DNA of 24,730 bases from Hypsibius dujardini (Eukaryota; Tardigrada; Eutardigrada; Parachela; Hypsibiidae): positions 1 through 24,730 of the forward strand of contig LRSR01000221.1 of the NCBI GenBank assembly GCA_001579985.1. Reading direction: 5' to 3'. The translations under genes were made by a program, and so were the position numbers. The notes beneath the pieces are model-generated. The model did not search any database and was not told where the DNA came from. It worked only from the letters and a program-made list of their open reading frames with translations. This document shows, piece after piece, positions 1 to 11,040 of this stretch. Positions within the stretch are counted from its first letter, which is position 1. Each line of letters begins with the position of its first letter.

Positions 1-398
1 TCAAAAAATTATGTTTCAAGTCAACAGTGCAGCTGTTTGACAGTTTCAAACTATATATAGTGAAATTGAGGGAAGAAATAACATCAAATGAAAACAGTGG
101 TATGTGTTAGGTTGCACGAATTAAACCTGAATTAATCTTTTAAAATATAACTCTCGTCTGATAAACAAACAAAAAACAGCAACACTGTACACGTTGAACT
201 AAATGATTTATATGAATGAACTAAACTCCCATATAGTAAATATAAATCATTTCACGGTGCACAATTTTTGTGTGTTAACCCATTCTTTAGAATATTACCT
301 TTCTTTTGATACTAAAGTAATAATCAAAATATTTAATTACAAATATTTTAACTTACCTGTGTACCGTAGTTTAGTACTTATAAGACGGTATTTTGCAG
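1..398 (+). other. 3' part of an intron of the NK3/bagpipe-like homeobox gene
   Basis: This AT-rich stretch lies directly before the homeobox exon and ends in a pyrimidine-rich TATTTTGCAG acceptor at 389-398. No other part of a homeodomain can be read here in any forward frame, so the earlier exons must lie left of the window. A weak open frame at 203-541 runs into the exon in another frame and looks like chance. Confidence 0.6.
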
Positions 399-689
399 AA
401 TCGACGGTACAAAACCAAGCGAAAACAAATGCAGGTCACCGAGGCTACCCTCAATCCCCAGCTGCATACTCGCATCGCGGCCAAACGGATGCCAGTCCGT
501 CTTCTCATTCACGACAGTCAAGTGCTGTACCGGCCGGATGAAATGGCCCGCCCGTTGACCTTTTATCCCTGTCCCAGCATGCAGGACTGGATTGCCCATT
601 CCCGCTGGCTGTTCCAACAACAGCAACAGCAGAACCACTTTCGTTTTTCCAAAGAAGCAGTGTCCCCATCCCCACATCCCGTACTATAA
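399..689 (+). CDS. bap: NK3 / bagpipe-class homeobox gene, last exon (partial)
   Basis: The exon encodes the C-terminal 96 residues of a homeodomain transcription factor, a nuclear DNA-binding protein. It opens with NRRYKTKRKQ, the end of homeodomain recognition helix 3 (Asn51 to residue 60), including the Tyr54 typical of NK-2/NK-3 classes. The intron therefore falls between homeodomain residues 50 and 51 in phase 0. Residues 29-55 of the exon, KRMPVRLLIHDSQVLYRPDE and what follows, resemble from memory the segment after the homeodomain of vertebrate Bapx1/Nkx3-2 (AKKVAVKVLVRDD...YLPGE), and this is the main reason for choosing NK3 over other NK classes. A run of six Gln lies at exon residues 73-78. 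The stop is TAA at 687-689. GC content is clearly above both flanks, as expected of a real exon. In flies bagpipe specifies visceral mesoderm; the role here is inferred. The upstream exons are outside the window. Confidence 0.8.
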   Translation, partial: NRRYKTKRKQMQVTEATLNPQLHTRIAAKRMPVRLLIHDSQVLYRPDEMARPLTFYPCPSMQDWIAHSRWLFQQQQQQNHFRFSKEAVSPSPHPVL

Positions 690-1064
690 TAGTACAGTCT
701 TGTCCGTCTCAATATTATAAAAAACACACAATTGGAACAATGTAGTGTTTAGTGTTTAATTATTTTTATCCACACAACGATAAATCAAAACGCTCGAAGA
801 TGTGTTTTGGGACAATAATGCAATTACGGTTTTCACGCATGGACATTTTTCGGTGATTATGGGTTAACAACTGTCCGCAGTTCAGAGAGTACTGGACTAG
901 ACAGACACGAGACGTGAGATTTGAAAGTGGACACCGTACTTTGTTTATTGGAAACATTCATCGGACAACTATCAAAATTGACACAGCCTGGGTGGTCGGA
1001 AACTTGAGATGCTACAGTACATGAAAATATTGATGCACAGTCGATGTATGCACGAGTACCGTGG
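690..1064. other. Intergenic / possible 3' UTR of the homeobox gene
   Basis: No coding region I trust. The stretch follows directly after the homeobox stop and probably starts with its 3' UTR. A 63-codon minus-strand frame at 766-957 has no recognisable product and no splice context. Confidence 0.4.
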
Positions 1065-2485
1065 ATTCATTCATCAGTCGCCATCTACCAAAAGAGCCGA
1101 GGGAGGGCAAAAAAATTGGCAATTAGTTTTTTAGTCAACTACCGTAAACCAGGTTACTAATAATTAAAAATTTAGCTTCTTTTAGCAATTAAACATTCTA
1201 TTCTGCTTTTAGTCGAAATTGTTTTGTTTTAGATTTTTTCAAATTGCTCCCACTTGAATATTTAGTGAGTACTTATTAGACTATTTTGCTTAGTTTTGTT
1301 AGTCAACCAAACAAGGCACCCAAGAATTTACGGTAGTAACAGAAAGATTTTAGTTTAATGCTAGTTTCGTTTTTTAGGTTAGTTTATTTTGCTTTTTTTA
1401 TAGTGATTAAACATTTAGTCTAACTTTGGCTAAAATATGTTAATGAGTAATCGTAATTTTTTTCAGTTTTTTCCGATTAAATATTTAGTGACTAGTTATT
1501 TTTCCGATTAAATATTTAGAGACTAATTTCAATTAGTTTTGTTAAATAACTAAAAAAACTCAAACCTCAAGAATGTGGTACTGAGTAACTAAAAGTTTTA
1601 GTTCAGGGTTAGTTTAGCTTGTAAAAGTAAGATTAGTTGATGGTACATACTTCCATTGACTTTTCAAACTGGAAGTCCAAATGTACTGCTTACGTATTAT
1701 CGGTTCATCAACGATACTAATAACCGCTACAAGTGAGAAAAATGTTGATAAGCAAAAAAAGTAGAGCATGCGAATGTTTCACTATTTTAGGCATTCTTGT
1801 TAGCTTTCTTATCTCTCCTGCAAGATATGCCCCGCTCTATTTGGGGCAACAATGAGATCAATACAAACAGAACATATACAGCAACGAATGCTAATGTCGA
1901 ATGTCGAAATCGCTCCCGATCATGCAGTCCGAACTTTCCTACTCCTTTTGAACAACATGGGTCCATTCATCATGTCGCCATATCTACCGAGGAAGCCTAT
2001 GGATGGTTAAAAATAAAATTATACTCAACTGATTAGTTTTGTAGTCAACTACATTAGACATTAGTTGAAGATTTTAGTTTTGCTTCCTTTAATGAAGAAG
2101 CATTTATAATTTGCTTTAGTGAAAATTGGTCGAGTATTTTTTGGTCTTTCCCACTGACATATTTATACGTGAAAGTCGTAAGATTTTACGTTTATTTTTG
2201 TTAATTAATTAAAAAAACTCAAGCCCTGTATTTAGTTAATAAAAGATAAGTTTTTCCGTCCATAAAAGGGACCCCAAAAAATGATGTGCACGCTCTCAAA
2301 ACTTTTTAACAGAGCGTCCAAATGTACCGACGCTCCATCAGCAATAACATTAGCCGGTACAATTGAGAAAAAAACGTGATAAGCAAAAAAAAGTAGAACA
2401 AGCCAGTGATCGCTTACCTTATCTCTTGTAAGATATGCCCACCCGTATTTGGGGCAACAATGAGATCACTACAAATATAGAGTGC
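1065..2485 (+). repeat. Diverged direct duplication, TTAGT-rich (units ~1065-1870 and ~1958-2485)
   Basis: Two blocks share the same order of landmarks. Each starts near ATTCATCA(t)GTCGCCAT(at)CTACC (about 1070 and 1965). Next comes TTAGTTTTnTAGTCAACTAC (about 1126 and 2033), then an AT-rich stretch full of TTAGT, then AAAAAAACTCAA (about 1553 and 2210), then AAGCAAAAAAAGTAGA (about 1752 and 2382). Both end at TTTGGGGCAACAATGAGATC (1840 and 2448). Spacing differs between units, so each has had internal gains or losses. Unit 1 also holds a short repeat of TTTCCGATTAAATATTTAG at about 1470 and 1501. Unit 2 ends about 60 bases before the GPCR start codon, so the duplication may include its promoter or 5' UTR. 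A 79-codon open frame at 1797-2036 overlaps the junction and is probably not a gene. Confidence 0.7.
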
Positions 2486-2542
2486 ACAACAAAGAATTTT
2501 ACTTAAAATGACACTCTCTTCTGTAGGGACATCCTCATTTAT

Positions 2543-4514
2543 ATGTTAGACAAGTCCCCCAGAAAGATGTCTAATGGCTCTGAAATCCCTCCTGTGGTCC
2601 TCTACCTCCAGGGTACACTGACCATCCTCGCAAACCTCCTTCTCTTCCTCACCGTCGCGACGTCGAAAAAGCTCCAAACCAGCCCGAACTTTCTCCTCCT
2701 TTCCAATAGTGTCGCGGATTTGTTAGTCGGCGTTTACGTGCTGCCTGTCTTCCCGGCTCGTTGGGACCCCACCATACCCTGCCGTCCGGTCCCGCACGAG
2801 TACTGCCTCGTGCTGACATCTGTCGGAGCGCACCTCAACAGCGTCAGCGTCGCCCATTGGGCCGCCATCGCGCTGGAAAGACTCCTCCGGATTTTCCACG
2901 TGCAGTTCCACAAACAAGCCTGTCGGCTCTTCCTCCTGCCTGCTCTCCTGCTCTGCTGGACCCTGCCCATTCTGCCGACATACGGACGACGCTTCCTGCC
3001 GATCGTCTTTCAAACATACCCGTACGATGCGATTCAGACAACTACCTTGAACGACACATGTCACGCCCTAATTTTGCCGGGATGTCAGTGCCGGTTTTGC
3101 GTCCATCGAATGTACTCTTTGGTGGCGTTAACTGCGCAGTACTTTGTACCGCTGGGCGTGGCGTTAATCTGTTACCTCTACATTATGATTGCTCTCCATT
3201 TCCGACTGCGAGAAACCGAACGTCTACGTATTCAGGTATGGATCGACGCTTTGCTCCTCAGAAAATGGTTTGAGTTAGTGTAAATCGTATTTTTGTAGTT
3301 TTATTCGAAATTTTTAAAGTCTAATTTAACTGAAAATTGTTTAGACCGAATGGAATTATTATTCGGAAATAAATGTGGAAGATCGAAACTTGGATTCGGT
3401 TGTAAAATGTCAATTACTCGGCACAAGCCTTTTTGAATCTATTAAACAAATTTGTTGTAAAAAATACGTATTCGGTAGACACTCTCAACCGACTTTTCAG
3501 AAAGGCAGAAATAATTATTCTGGGCAACATATTCATTGCAGTAGAGGAGAACGAACGGATATTAAGAATAATTTATTGAAGTACAATTTTTCAAAAGATT
3601 TTTGGAAATTTTGATTCGATGGAAAAATACCAGTTAATAGGCAATATTTTGTAACATTAATCACAAAAATTAATGGTAAAAAAAAGAATTAGTCGATAAT
3701 CCACTTTTCACTTAAATACCCAAAAACAAATACAGAGTAATTATGCCTTTCCGCATTCAAACTGTTTACAGTAACGGAGAACGAAAGGGCAACATCAACA
3801 GTGTTTCTCAGTTTAATTATTCAACAAATTCTTCCGAAACAGTTTTGTTTTCATCCACAATAATTTTTTGGCAGTTAATTTCTCGAAACAAAAGTGTTTG
3901 CTCATAATATCTCAAAAGTATAATTTTACCCGGAAAAAATTTGTTCCTGCCTAATTCAAATTTTGTTCAATTTTTTGTCGTTTCCTGCTTGTCTTACAGT
4001 ATTTTGAATATTTTTTTAGGTTGTTGGAGTGCGTGAATCTACAAACAGCTTAACCACGGGCCTTTTTCAAAGAACCCTCCAACCCGTGTGGCTGAATGTG
4101 ACGCGATTCCTAAGCAGCAAAGATTTTCGAAGCTTCCGGTTGTTCCTCACAATCCTCCTGGTTTTCTTCGCCTGCATTTCGCACTACCTAGTCAACCGGG
4201 TGCGAATCGTAGTGGGTCAACCGCAGAAGGAAGGCGTTCGCGAGGGCTACTTTGTCACCAGTATCATGACGGCCTGGTCCACTGACCTCAATGAGAATCT
4301 CACGGAGATAGCCGGCTACCTCAATTCTCTGATCAATCCGCTGCTAATATTTGCCTTGAGTCGCGGTTTTCGGGCCGGAGCGGTGAACCTTGTCCGAATA
4401 GTGGGAGCAACGCTAAGTGGATCATCTACCCGTCAGTGCTGCCAAGCATCCGAAGTCTCTCGCTCACGATGGAACGAATGGGCGTGCCGGTTTTATCGAG
4501 AGAGAACTAAATAA
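2543..4514 (+). CDS. Orphan class A (rhodopsin-like) G-protein-coupled receptor, two exons
   Basis: Exons 2543-3235 and 4020-4514 join in phase 0 (TTCAG|GTATGG ... TTTTTAG|GTTGTT) to give 395 residues, a seven-helix plasma-membrane receptor. Helix 1 is about 18-40 (Asn31), helix 2 is 50-70 (LSNSVADLLVG, Asp59), helix 3 is 86-110 (Cys88), helix 4 is 129-146 (Trp139), helix 5 is 194-218 (Pro203), helix 6 is 270-291 and helix 7 is 322-343 (NSLINPLLIFALSRGF). The short N-terminus has one N-glycosylation site (NGS); Met9 is an alternative start. Key motifs are altered: DRY reads ERL (112-114), the helix 6 CWxP is absent, and NPxxY reads NPLLI. The extracellular loop before helix 5 is Cys-rich (Cys173, 181, 183, 186). 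A CC pair near the C-terminus (371-372) could be palmitoylated. AATAAA at 4510-4515 overlaps the TAA stop. The ligand is unknown; helix 2 wording recalls amine receptors, but the other motifs do not support that class. Confidence 0.85.
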
Positions 4515-5769
4515 ATTTTCTTTTTTAGCAATTTATTCCACAGCAATATCAATAATCATGATGTATAATAATATCGAATGATAACAATCGTATGCCGACT
4601 TACCGTATACTAGCATACTATTGGAGTCAATCCTATTTCTAGCAGATAATGATGGCAAAATATAATAAAATGTCTAAAAACGTTAAACTTTAACTAATAA
4701 TTTGGTTTTAATTTTTTTTAGTTGACTATACAAAATAAGCTAAAAGTTTTAGGTATTATGCTGTGGTTACGGTCACTACAGGTATATTGTAGTTACTATA
4801 AATTTAACAAGGAAAAATTTAAGAAACATAACATTAGCCTAACCTAACATTCCTATACTACTATACTAGTTGTTACTATAAAACAACTAAAACAACAATT
4901 TTTAGCAACTAATTTGTAATTAAAACTTTAGTTTTTAACTGATTGAACGTTTAATGAGTTGGCCTTGGTTTACCCTCGTACAGTACTCGCTCGCATAGTG
5001 CAGCTCAAAATATGTAAGAACTTACATTGTTTAAGCATAATCCCGTCTCTAATTTTGCTTAGACACGATCGGCATTCGCTTAATATGTTTCCCATGTCAG
5101 GGATCGGAACCATGATTCAATACTAGCAGCAGCTGGACTTATTGGTGCTCAACCTTGCTCCTCTAACGATGGGGCCCTTAAGTAATAGAATCGCTCCAAG
5201 GGGAAAAAAGAGCCGGCGCGTTCCTCCCTTTTTCGCTTATTTGGAGATTTAATCGGTTTGAAATTGAACGTTCAAAACCAAAGGGCGTAATATGCCCCCC
5301 CCCCGCCACTTAAAATGGCGTGCGGCTTGCATGAAGCCAGAAAAATAGCGCTTGGCGTAGACCGGATGTTCCTTGTTGTTGGGTTCGGGACTACAAAACT
5401 ATAGGGCACGCCTACAATTTTCAGGGCCTCTCAATCGAAACGATTTGGGACCCGGAAATAAGCAAAGTGATCTCAAGCGTGCATGAAAAATTCTCTTGGG
5501 ATTTTCTGAAGATGAATAAACTGCAATAAGAACGTTCAAGGAATTGTCTTTAGAATGCCGTCGTTGCGCTAACAAGGTGGATTGACGTACGAGGTACGAG
5601 TTTAGAAGTAATTGGCTGATATTGAGTAGCAGCCACCGGAAAAAAATGTTGTTACGCACAGCTAATTACCAAACCTGCACCCTGTAAAGCGTCAGGCAGG
5701 TAAAATCACCTGCAAGAACATTTTGATTTTGAGAATAGAGAAGTGAGCCTTTCTATTCTGTACTTTAAG
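4515..5769. other. Intergenic spacer; TTAG-rich stretch at ~4680-4960
   Basis: No gene seen. The first part (about 4680-4960) is AT-rich with many TTAGT/ACTAA words, including TTTAGTTGACTATACAAAA. It looks like a fragment, possibly inverted, of the repeat upstream of the GPCR. The part from about 5030 has higher GC and a C-run near 5296. A minus-strand frame at 5399-5659 has no recognisable product. The last part should hold the promoter of receptor copy A, but I cannot point to a motif. Confidence 0.4.
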
Positions 5770-6376
5770 ATGTCTCTCGAGTTAGTTTTCCATACATTTT
5801 TATGGCTTTCCATAACAGTAACTATTGCCAGGATGAATAGCATGGAGTATGAAAGCCCTAGGCAGGATGAGCACCAGTCCCACATGCATGTTCAATTCAT
5901 TACCACAGGATTTTTTGGAAGCCATTCAGCGAACAGTTTGACCAACCATGCGCCGGCTATTACGACCGGCGTGAAGCGCTTGCGAAATCTGTACCCGCAA
6001 CACCAGTGGACATACATGTTTGTAACTGATTCATTAATTTCAACGTGTCTTATGGCGCGGGACAATATTTATTTCGTACTTTCTGAATGGTACTACACCC
6101 GACGGAACCAATCTCAAATAAGCATCTTACTTACACCTGGTAAGCACGTAACTTGGGACGCTTATCCAGTCATAGACGCTTACGGTTTTAATATATACAT
6201 AAAAGTGTATGTATTGTAAGGATGTACTGAGGGTGTCGTTATGAATGACTTCGCTGGAGCTCGCAACATGCTGCTAATTACCAGGTAATTCTACTGCATG
6301 ACAATCCGTATAAGACTGAATATTTCAGAATTATTATTTAATAATAATTCTTTCAAACTGAAAGACAAACAAACAA

Positions 6377-6408
<32 letters not shown>

Positions 6409-9400
6409 AAAGTTAGATCAGACACATACAACCAAGCAAGGAAGAATACTTCGTCAGGTAAAATAAATTGCAGTTTATCCGGTTCTCGGTTCATTTGGGT
6501 ATACATACGAAGATATGTTGTTTTTTTTGCAGTTCCGATGCAGACAGCGTAATACGCAATCGGAAACGCAGTCCCACCTGGCTAACCACGACACCGTTCC
6601 CCCTACCAAACACGGTGTACTGCAGCCTTCTCAATGTCCTAAATTGGACTACAGTGTTTGTCGGCCTAAACGTGGACAGTCTTGACAGATTATACCATCA
6701 ATACGCCTTTTCTCGGGTCACCGCCGAATTGGCCGGATGTGGCATCCAGTTCACCGTTCCAGCCACAATTTCATCTGCCACAGACGCTGCAATCGTTCGC
6801 AGAATGCTGCGGGACTTCCATCGTAAAAGTCGAAGTATGAGGGAGGGATCCTGGAGTGGGCCACTTGACTTTCCCGTAGCCCGGAGTAGGTCACCCTGAA
6901 ATCAGAACTTCCAGACAGGTTTTGGCTATCACCAGGGTCCTAAACAACAGAGAATATTTGATATCCCGGTGGAACGCGTATCAAATATGAAGAAAAATTG
7001 CGAGAACATGTTTAAAAACGAAATAATGGGAGGGTTGGAAAAATCTCACTATAGAGGTCGCTGACTATGCGGTGATCCATCTGTTTTCGATTAATTTGCG
7101 ACAGAGCCACCCGGTGGCCCATTCCAGAATATGGAAAGTCAAGTGGCCCATTCCAGAGCCCTTCCCTCATACCCGTACATCTAACGTGCGCGTGTTCATA
7201 GGAAAAAAGTATGTTTCTCACCTGAATTGCAGTATTGAGTTGCAGTATTCTTGTACTTCGGACAGAACGCAGGTCTACGCAACTTACTGGTACATTATAC
7301 AACTGGTTGTGTGTGTTGAATTATCGAATTTGTCAGTGTGGCAAATAATCAGAAACAGATGCTGGTCCATATGACAATTATTTATTAATTGTCTTAATGG
7401 TTGGTTTCAGACTACGGCATCCGAACTAAACATGACCAATGGTGACCACGTAGGTTCCAGAATTCAAGCCTGAAATCAGTCCGGAAGTTTTAGATTAAAT
7501 GACGGAATTTTTAGAATTTGAGGCTTGTCGGTTTTACGAAACACAACAGCTCAGTATTTAAAATAAAGCATAATGGCCAATGCAGCTTTTATTCAAGCGG
7601 GGCGTTCTCCAGAAAAAATCCTGTCAGTTGGAATGAGATTCAATTTATCTTAAGCACTAATATTGTTTTTTAAGGTTTACCTAGCTGTTATTCCGTGGGC
7701 CTCGGGAGGATTTGAAAACTTCACCTGGCGGGTCAATGCAAATGATGACGAGGTAAAGTATATTGCCTAAATAAATTCCGGCAGAGTCGTGACTGACTTC
7801 AGGCATTATTGAAGTGTAGAATTCAGAATCACTTCAAAATATTTTTAAACTATCTTTTTACTTGAACCTACTTCCTACTTCAGCTATAAAAAAAAATATT
7901 TATTTCGTCGCGAAAGTCAGACAATTTTTTATGATATTTTAAAGTAGGAAAAACAGGAAGATTCCATTTTTCTGGATTTTCACTTTAAAATGGTGGTTTT
8001 TAGAAACAATTGAAAAGCAATTATTTTTAAAATGTTCCATTTCAGATTAAATTTCAAATCAATTTAAATTCAATTTGATTGGCATTAACCAAATATTTTT
8101 TGGAATTCGGGGGCGGAGCTGTGGCTCTGGGTAGCGTTTAAAAAAGATTGATAACTCTAGCAAAGCTTTCCAGTTTCCAAGATCATATTTAATGTAGTCT
8201 AAAAATCACAGTTTGTGTATATACAATATTCAATAAGTTTCTGTAGTTCTAAATGTGTTCTTTAATAAAGAAAATTAAACGGGCTTATCGGTCGGTGCTG
8301 CTGCTGACGCTGGTCGATGAGGCACGCTACGCATCACCCACAATCAACAGTCTTATCCAAGAATGGCTGGACATTTCGCGAAGGGACTACAACAACACAA
8401 ACCCTCCGAATGAACTGGTACAAAACAAGATTCATAAACCATTTTTGTCAATAAGAGTTTAAAGTAGCCTAGCGGAACTTTGGTCTTATTCATAAACAGC
8501 CGATACCAATTGTGACCGCTTCTCATGCGGCTGTTGAAATGGCAGGCGTGGTAAGCAACGAGTCCATTCATCCTAGGGATCATGTATATATCGATATCAT
8601 CCTATGATCAGCAGACTTAATTTTGAATTCAGGCAGCCGTTGAAGTACTCGCCGGACAACATGGCAAACTGACTGGCGATTACGGTCATCTTTTAGCAGA
8701 CTTTATTCGGAATCGTACTTTAGACCTCCAAGTCGGTCCATGGATGATGAATAGCCGTGGATTTGCTCAAGTCGGTGTACAGATCGCGTCGTTCGACTGG
8801 CAAACCGGGCACTTTCAAGTGAGAGACAAATCCTCTCAATTTTGTGCACATTAAAATGAAGCATTATCCTTTAACCCGTTAACGTTCATTGATGGACAAA
8901 TGTCGCAATCAGTTACCTTCGCGTTTTCATTCCGATAACTGACGGATTTTTAAAAACTCAACTTTTTCAAAGCTTGATATGCTGCTTGAAATTTAAGAAA
9001 TAATTGTTTTCAATTTTGAGGGTAATCGTTATCCGACAAAAATGGCCATTTAATTTTTAGGCAGTTCATTTTGCTCATTCTTGTTGAGCTGTAGTCCACA
9101 AAATAGATACTTTTTGTATTTTCTTACTTTTTTTTTTATGGGTCGAAGAAGACGCAGAAATAGTCTTGTTTAGAGAAAGTGTTTGCATTTAAATTAAATA
9201 TTAAGCAAATTTAAATCCACCTGCAAAATTCGTTGAAAAAAACTTGTTTCATTTAAAAGAAGAACCAAATTTTCAGGATTTAAAGTATAAGTTTTAACTG
9301 AAATAGCCTATTTAAATGCAATTTAGTGATTTTAAATGAAAAAGTACTTTTAAATATCCACTTTTATTTGCATAATTTTACATAAAATAAAAATATATCT

Positions 9401-10597
9401 TATTTAATATCAAAACCCGCATTCTTAGCCAATTAAAATATATTAAAAATATATTTAAACAACATTACGCTAAACGCTAAAAGGTGTCTACGATGATGCA
9501 AATACCAATCATTTTTAACTCCCAGATTGGACGCGCAATGGCAATCTATAGAAAAACGTTATTGGTGTTGACTTTGACCACTGGCCAATGTGTGGCCAGT
9601 GGTCAAAGAAGACCATCATAGCTTCGTTAGCCATTAAAATTGATTATGAAACCCCCTTGATTGATTTATTGATTTTACGACTGTATACGATGAAAGGACG
9701 TCAGTCCAAAGATTGGACAAGTTTTTTGCACTTAAAGGAAAGTGTGAATAGAAAACATAGTTTTGCCACCCGAATAAAGCCAAAGCTGATAATGAGCGTC
9801 AAAGGGTTAAGACCAATCGCCTGCAATTTCTTGATGCCACAAAATTAATACTAGTATTTTTTCTGAAACTTTCTAAAAATCTTTGAACGTTGGCAATTGC
9901 AATTGTTTAAAAGAAGGAATCGCCAACGACTGGTTTTAAAAAACAAATTTTTTTTGGTTGTCGAGTACTAAAAATATTACGTCGATATATGAACTATATC
10001 TAAGGTGCTCGTAGGTATTCATGAAAGCCACAGAAAATGACATTGAGGAGACGTTTGACTGGATAAGAATTAACTCAACGCAGTCTGTTTGGTTTGGGCA
10101 AGCCGATCTCCCCACGGGCTTGCCATTGTGTCGTCTCGGCAGCGAAGAGTGTCAAACAGGTAAGGTGATGTTCCAAGGCGGAAAATGTACCTTGCAGGAT
10201 TCCATTATAGTTCAAGAATTAAATACGCATTTTTTATGCAGACTTATACTACTTGAACCCTTAACTTATTACCAATATCAGCAAATTTTGTCGTTCTCTT
10301 TCTGTACAAATATAGAAAAGACGTGGAGAGCGCAGGTAGCCGGCATTAGTTGCTCGGTTTTACTGGCACTTGCCGTACTTGTGGTGACCCTCTGGATCAG
10401 GTACTGCCGCAGATTGCAGCATTTTGGTCATGTATGACTGGAGCAATTATGTAAGATTTTGAATTAATATGCCCCATATAATTTTTCTTATAAGAATCTA
10501 TAGGTCAAGAAAATGCCAATCAATATGGTGGGTCCTTCAACCAAAGATGCTAATTATTAGACAAAAACCAGTTGCAAACACTTCTTCTCATATTTAA
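5770..10597 (+). CDS. Receptor copy A: natriuretic-peptide-receptor-like protein with short tail (ANF-receptor ectodomain, one TM)
   Basis: Twelve exons join with no internal stop into 534 residues: 5770-6139, 6221-6284, 6533-6834, 7246-7289, 7411-7449, 7675-7752, 8271-8417, 8500-8550, 8633-8818, 10015-10159, 10316-10400, 10504-10597. Residues 1-20 are a signal peptide, which decides for ATG 5770 over the upstream GTG at 5743. The ectodomain is an ANF-receptor fold: FITTGFFG (43-50), EWYY (106-109), then the Cys93/Cys125 pair (GCTEG) matching the first disulfide of natriuretic peptide receptors. RKRSPTWLTTTPF in exon 3 and IFLYFGQ in exon 4 match the core pattern, and PLCRLGSEEC is the juxtamembrane Cys pair. 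The membrane span is about 486-503. The tail is 30 residues with WWVLQP, then a stop: no kinase-homology or cyclase domain. AATAAA lies at 10762. It is likely a type I surface receptor for a peptide; the ligand is unknown. Intron 3 and intron 9 each hold a DNA transposon. Confidence 0.85.
6364..6409 (+). repeat. Microsatellite (ACAA)n followed by (ACAG)n
   Basis: Four ACAA units pass into about seven ACAG units within intron 2 of receptor copy A. It is a simple tetranucleotide repeat. Confidence 0.95.
6838..7169. mobile_element. TA-flanked MITE (Tc1/mariner-like) inserted inside a splice donor
   Basis: This 332-base element has inverted ends that start TGAGGGA and match at 32 of 37 positions, both containing GGGCCACTTGACTTTCC. 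TA lies on each side (6836-6837 and 7170-7171). The left TA is part of the intron 3 donor GTATGA of receptor copy A, two bases after the exon end. Removing the element and one TA leaves CGAAGTACCCGTAC, which resembles the matching site CGAGGTATCCCATC in paralog B. It carries no coding capacity. Confidence 0.8.
8875..9806. mobile_element. Non-autonomous piggyBac-like element, TTAA-flanked
   Basis: A 932-base segment in intron 9 of receptor copy A is flanked by TTAA (8871-8874 and 9807-9810). The ends read CCCGTTAACGTTCATTG and, inverted, CCCTTTGACGCTCATTA, matching at 13 of 17. TTAA target duplication with CCC-starting ends is the piggyBac hallmark. The interior is AT-rich and has no transposase, so it would depend on a relative elsewhere. 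The paralogous intron of copy B is only 62 bases, which shows this segment was gained. Confidence 0.7.
9572..9608. repeat. Perfect 16-base hairpin (CTTTGACCACTGGCCA)
   Basis: Two perfect 16-base arms, CTTTGACCACTGGCCA and its complement, surround a 5-base loop ATGTG. It sits inside the piggyBac-like element in copy A intron 9. It could be an internal transposase-binding palindrome or simply a palindrome; it is short for a microRNA precursor. Confidence 0.85.
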
Positions 10598-10779
10598 AGT
10601 AAACAATCATTATTCTTGTCATTCCCGTTTATTATTTTCATTGAGTTGATATTCATATTATCTCACTATTGTTATAGCCAATTATAATTTCCCGAACTAT
10701 ATGCATTTAAATACATTTTTTATGACCCTAGTTCAATTAAATGCTGATGTTTTGTGGGCGAAATAAATACCATTGAACC

Positions 10780-10983
10780 ATGTGTCAACCGATGCCCAGG
10801 CCATCATTAGAACCGGCTCTTTTCTGCGACTTCTCGGTCAAACACCTTGTCATCGGATCCAGCTGTATTCACACAAACCGCCTACAAAAAGAATGTTCAT
10901 GCCCTGCATATATAGTAAACGTGACTGGAGAACCGGTGATACGGCTATACACGTGCTCGTATTTCACACGCGTGGGATCTTAG
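10780..10983 (+). CDS. Unrecognised Cys-rich open frame (doubtful)
   Basis: The 67-residue frame starts at an ATG and contains FCDF, SSCIH, ECSCP and YTCSY, so five Cys in the second half or near it, plus an NVT glycosylation site. GC is higher than in the flanks. I cannot name a family. A frame shifted by two bases is also open from 10773 to 11006, so coding status is uncertain. It could be an exon or a decayed exon of an unrelated secreted protein, or 3' sequence of the copy A transcript unit. Confidence 0.2.
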   Translation: MCQPMPRPSLEPALFCDFSVKHLVIGSSCIHTNRLQKECSCPAYIVNVTGEPVIRLYTCSYFTRVGS

Positions 10984-11040
10984 AAATAGCCAAGGTAAAG
11001 AGTTAGGTTCATTATGTTCGAGGTCACAAAAGGCCTGTAA

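Noticed and set aside
2723-3273. Several minus-strand and shifted forward frames inside the GPCR first exon
   Set aside because: They are shadows of a GC-rich coding exon. The forward frame from 2543 has the helices and class A motifs.
4836-4847. CCTAACCTAAC resembling the TTAGG arthropod telomere repeat
   Set aside because: Only two units are present in an AT-rich stretch full of TTAG words, so this is chance.
7012-7374. Open frames on both strands across copy A intron 3
   Set aside because: They overlap the inverted arms of the MITE and have no family resemblance.
7450-7453. Alternative donor GTTCCA (and GTACTT in copy B) for exon 5
   Set aside because: Using it puts exon 6 in a frame that stops in copy B. 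The donors GTAGGT and GTGGGT three or four bases earlier keep both genes open in phase 0.
9588-9848. 86-codon forward frame in copy A intron 9
   Set aside because: It begins in the loop and arm of a hairpin and runs out of the piggyBac-like element. It has no recognisable domain.
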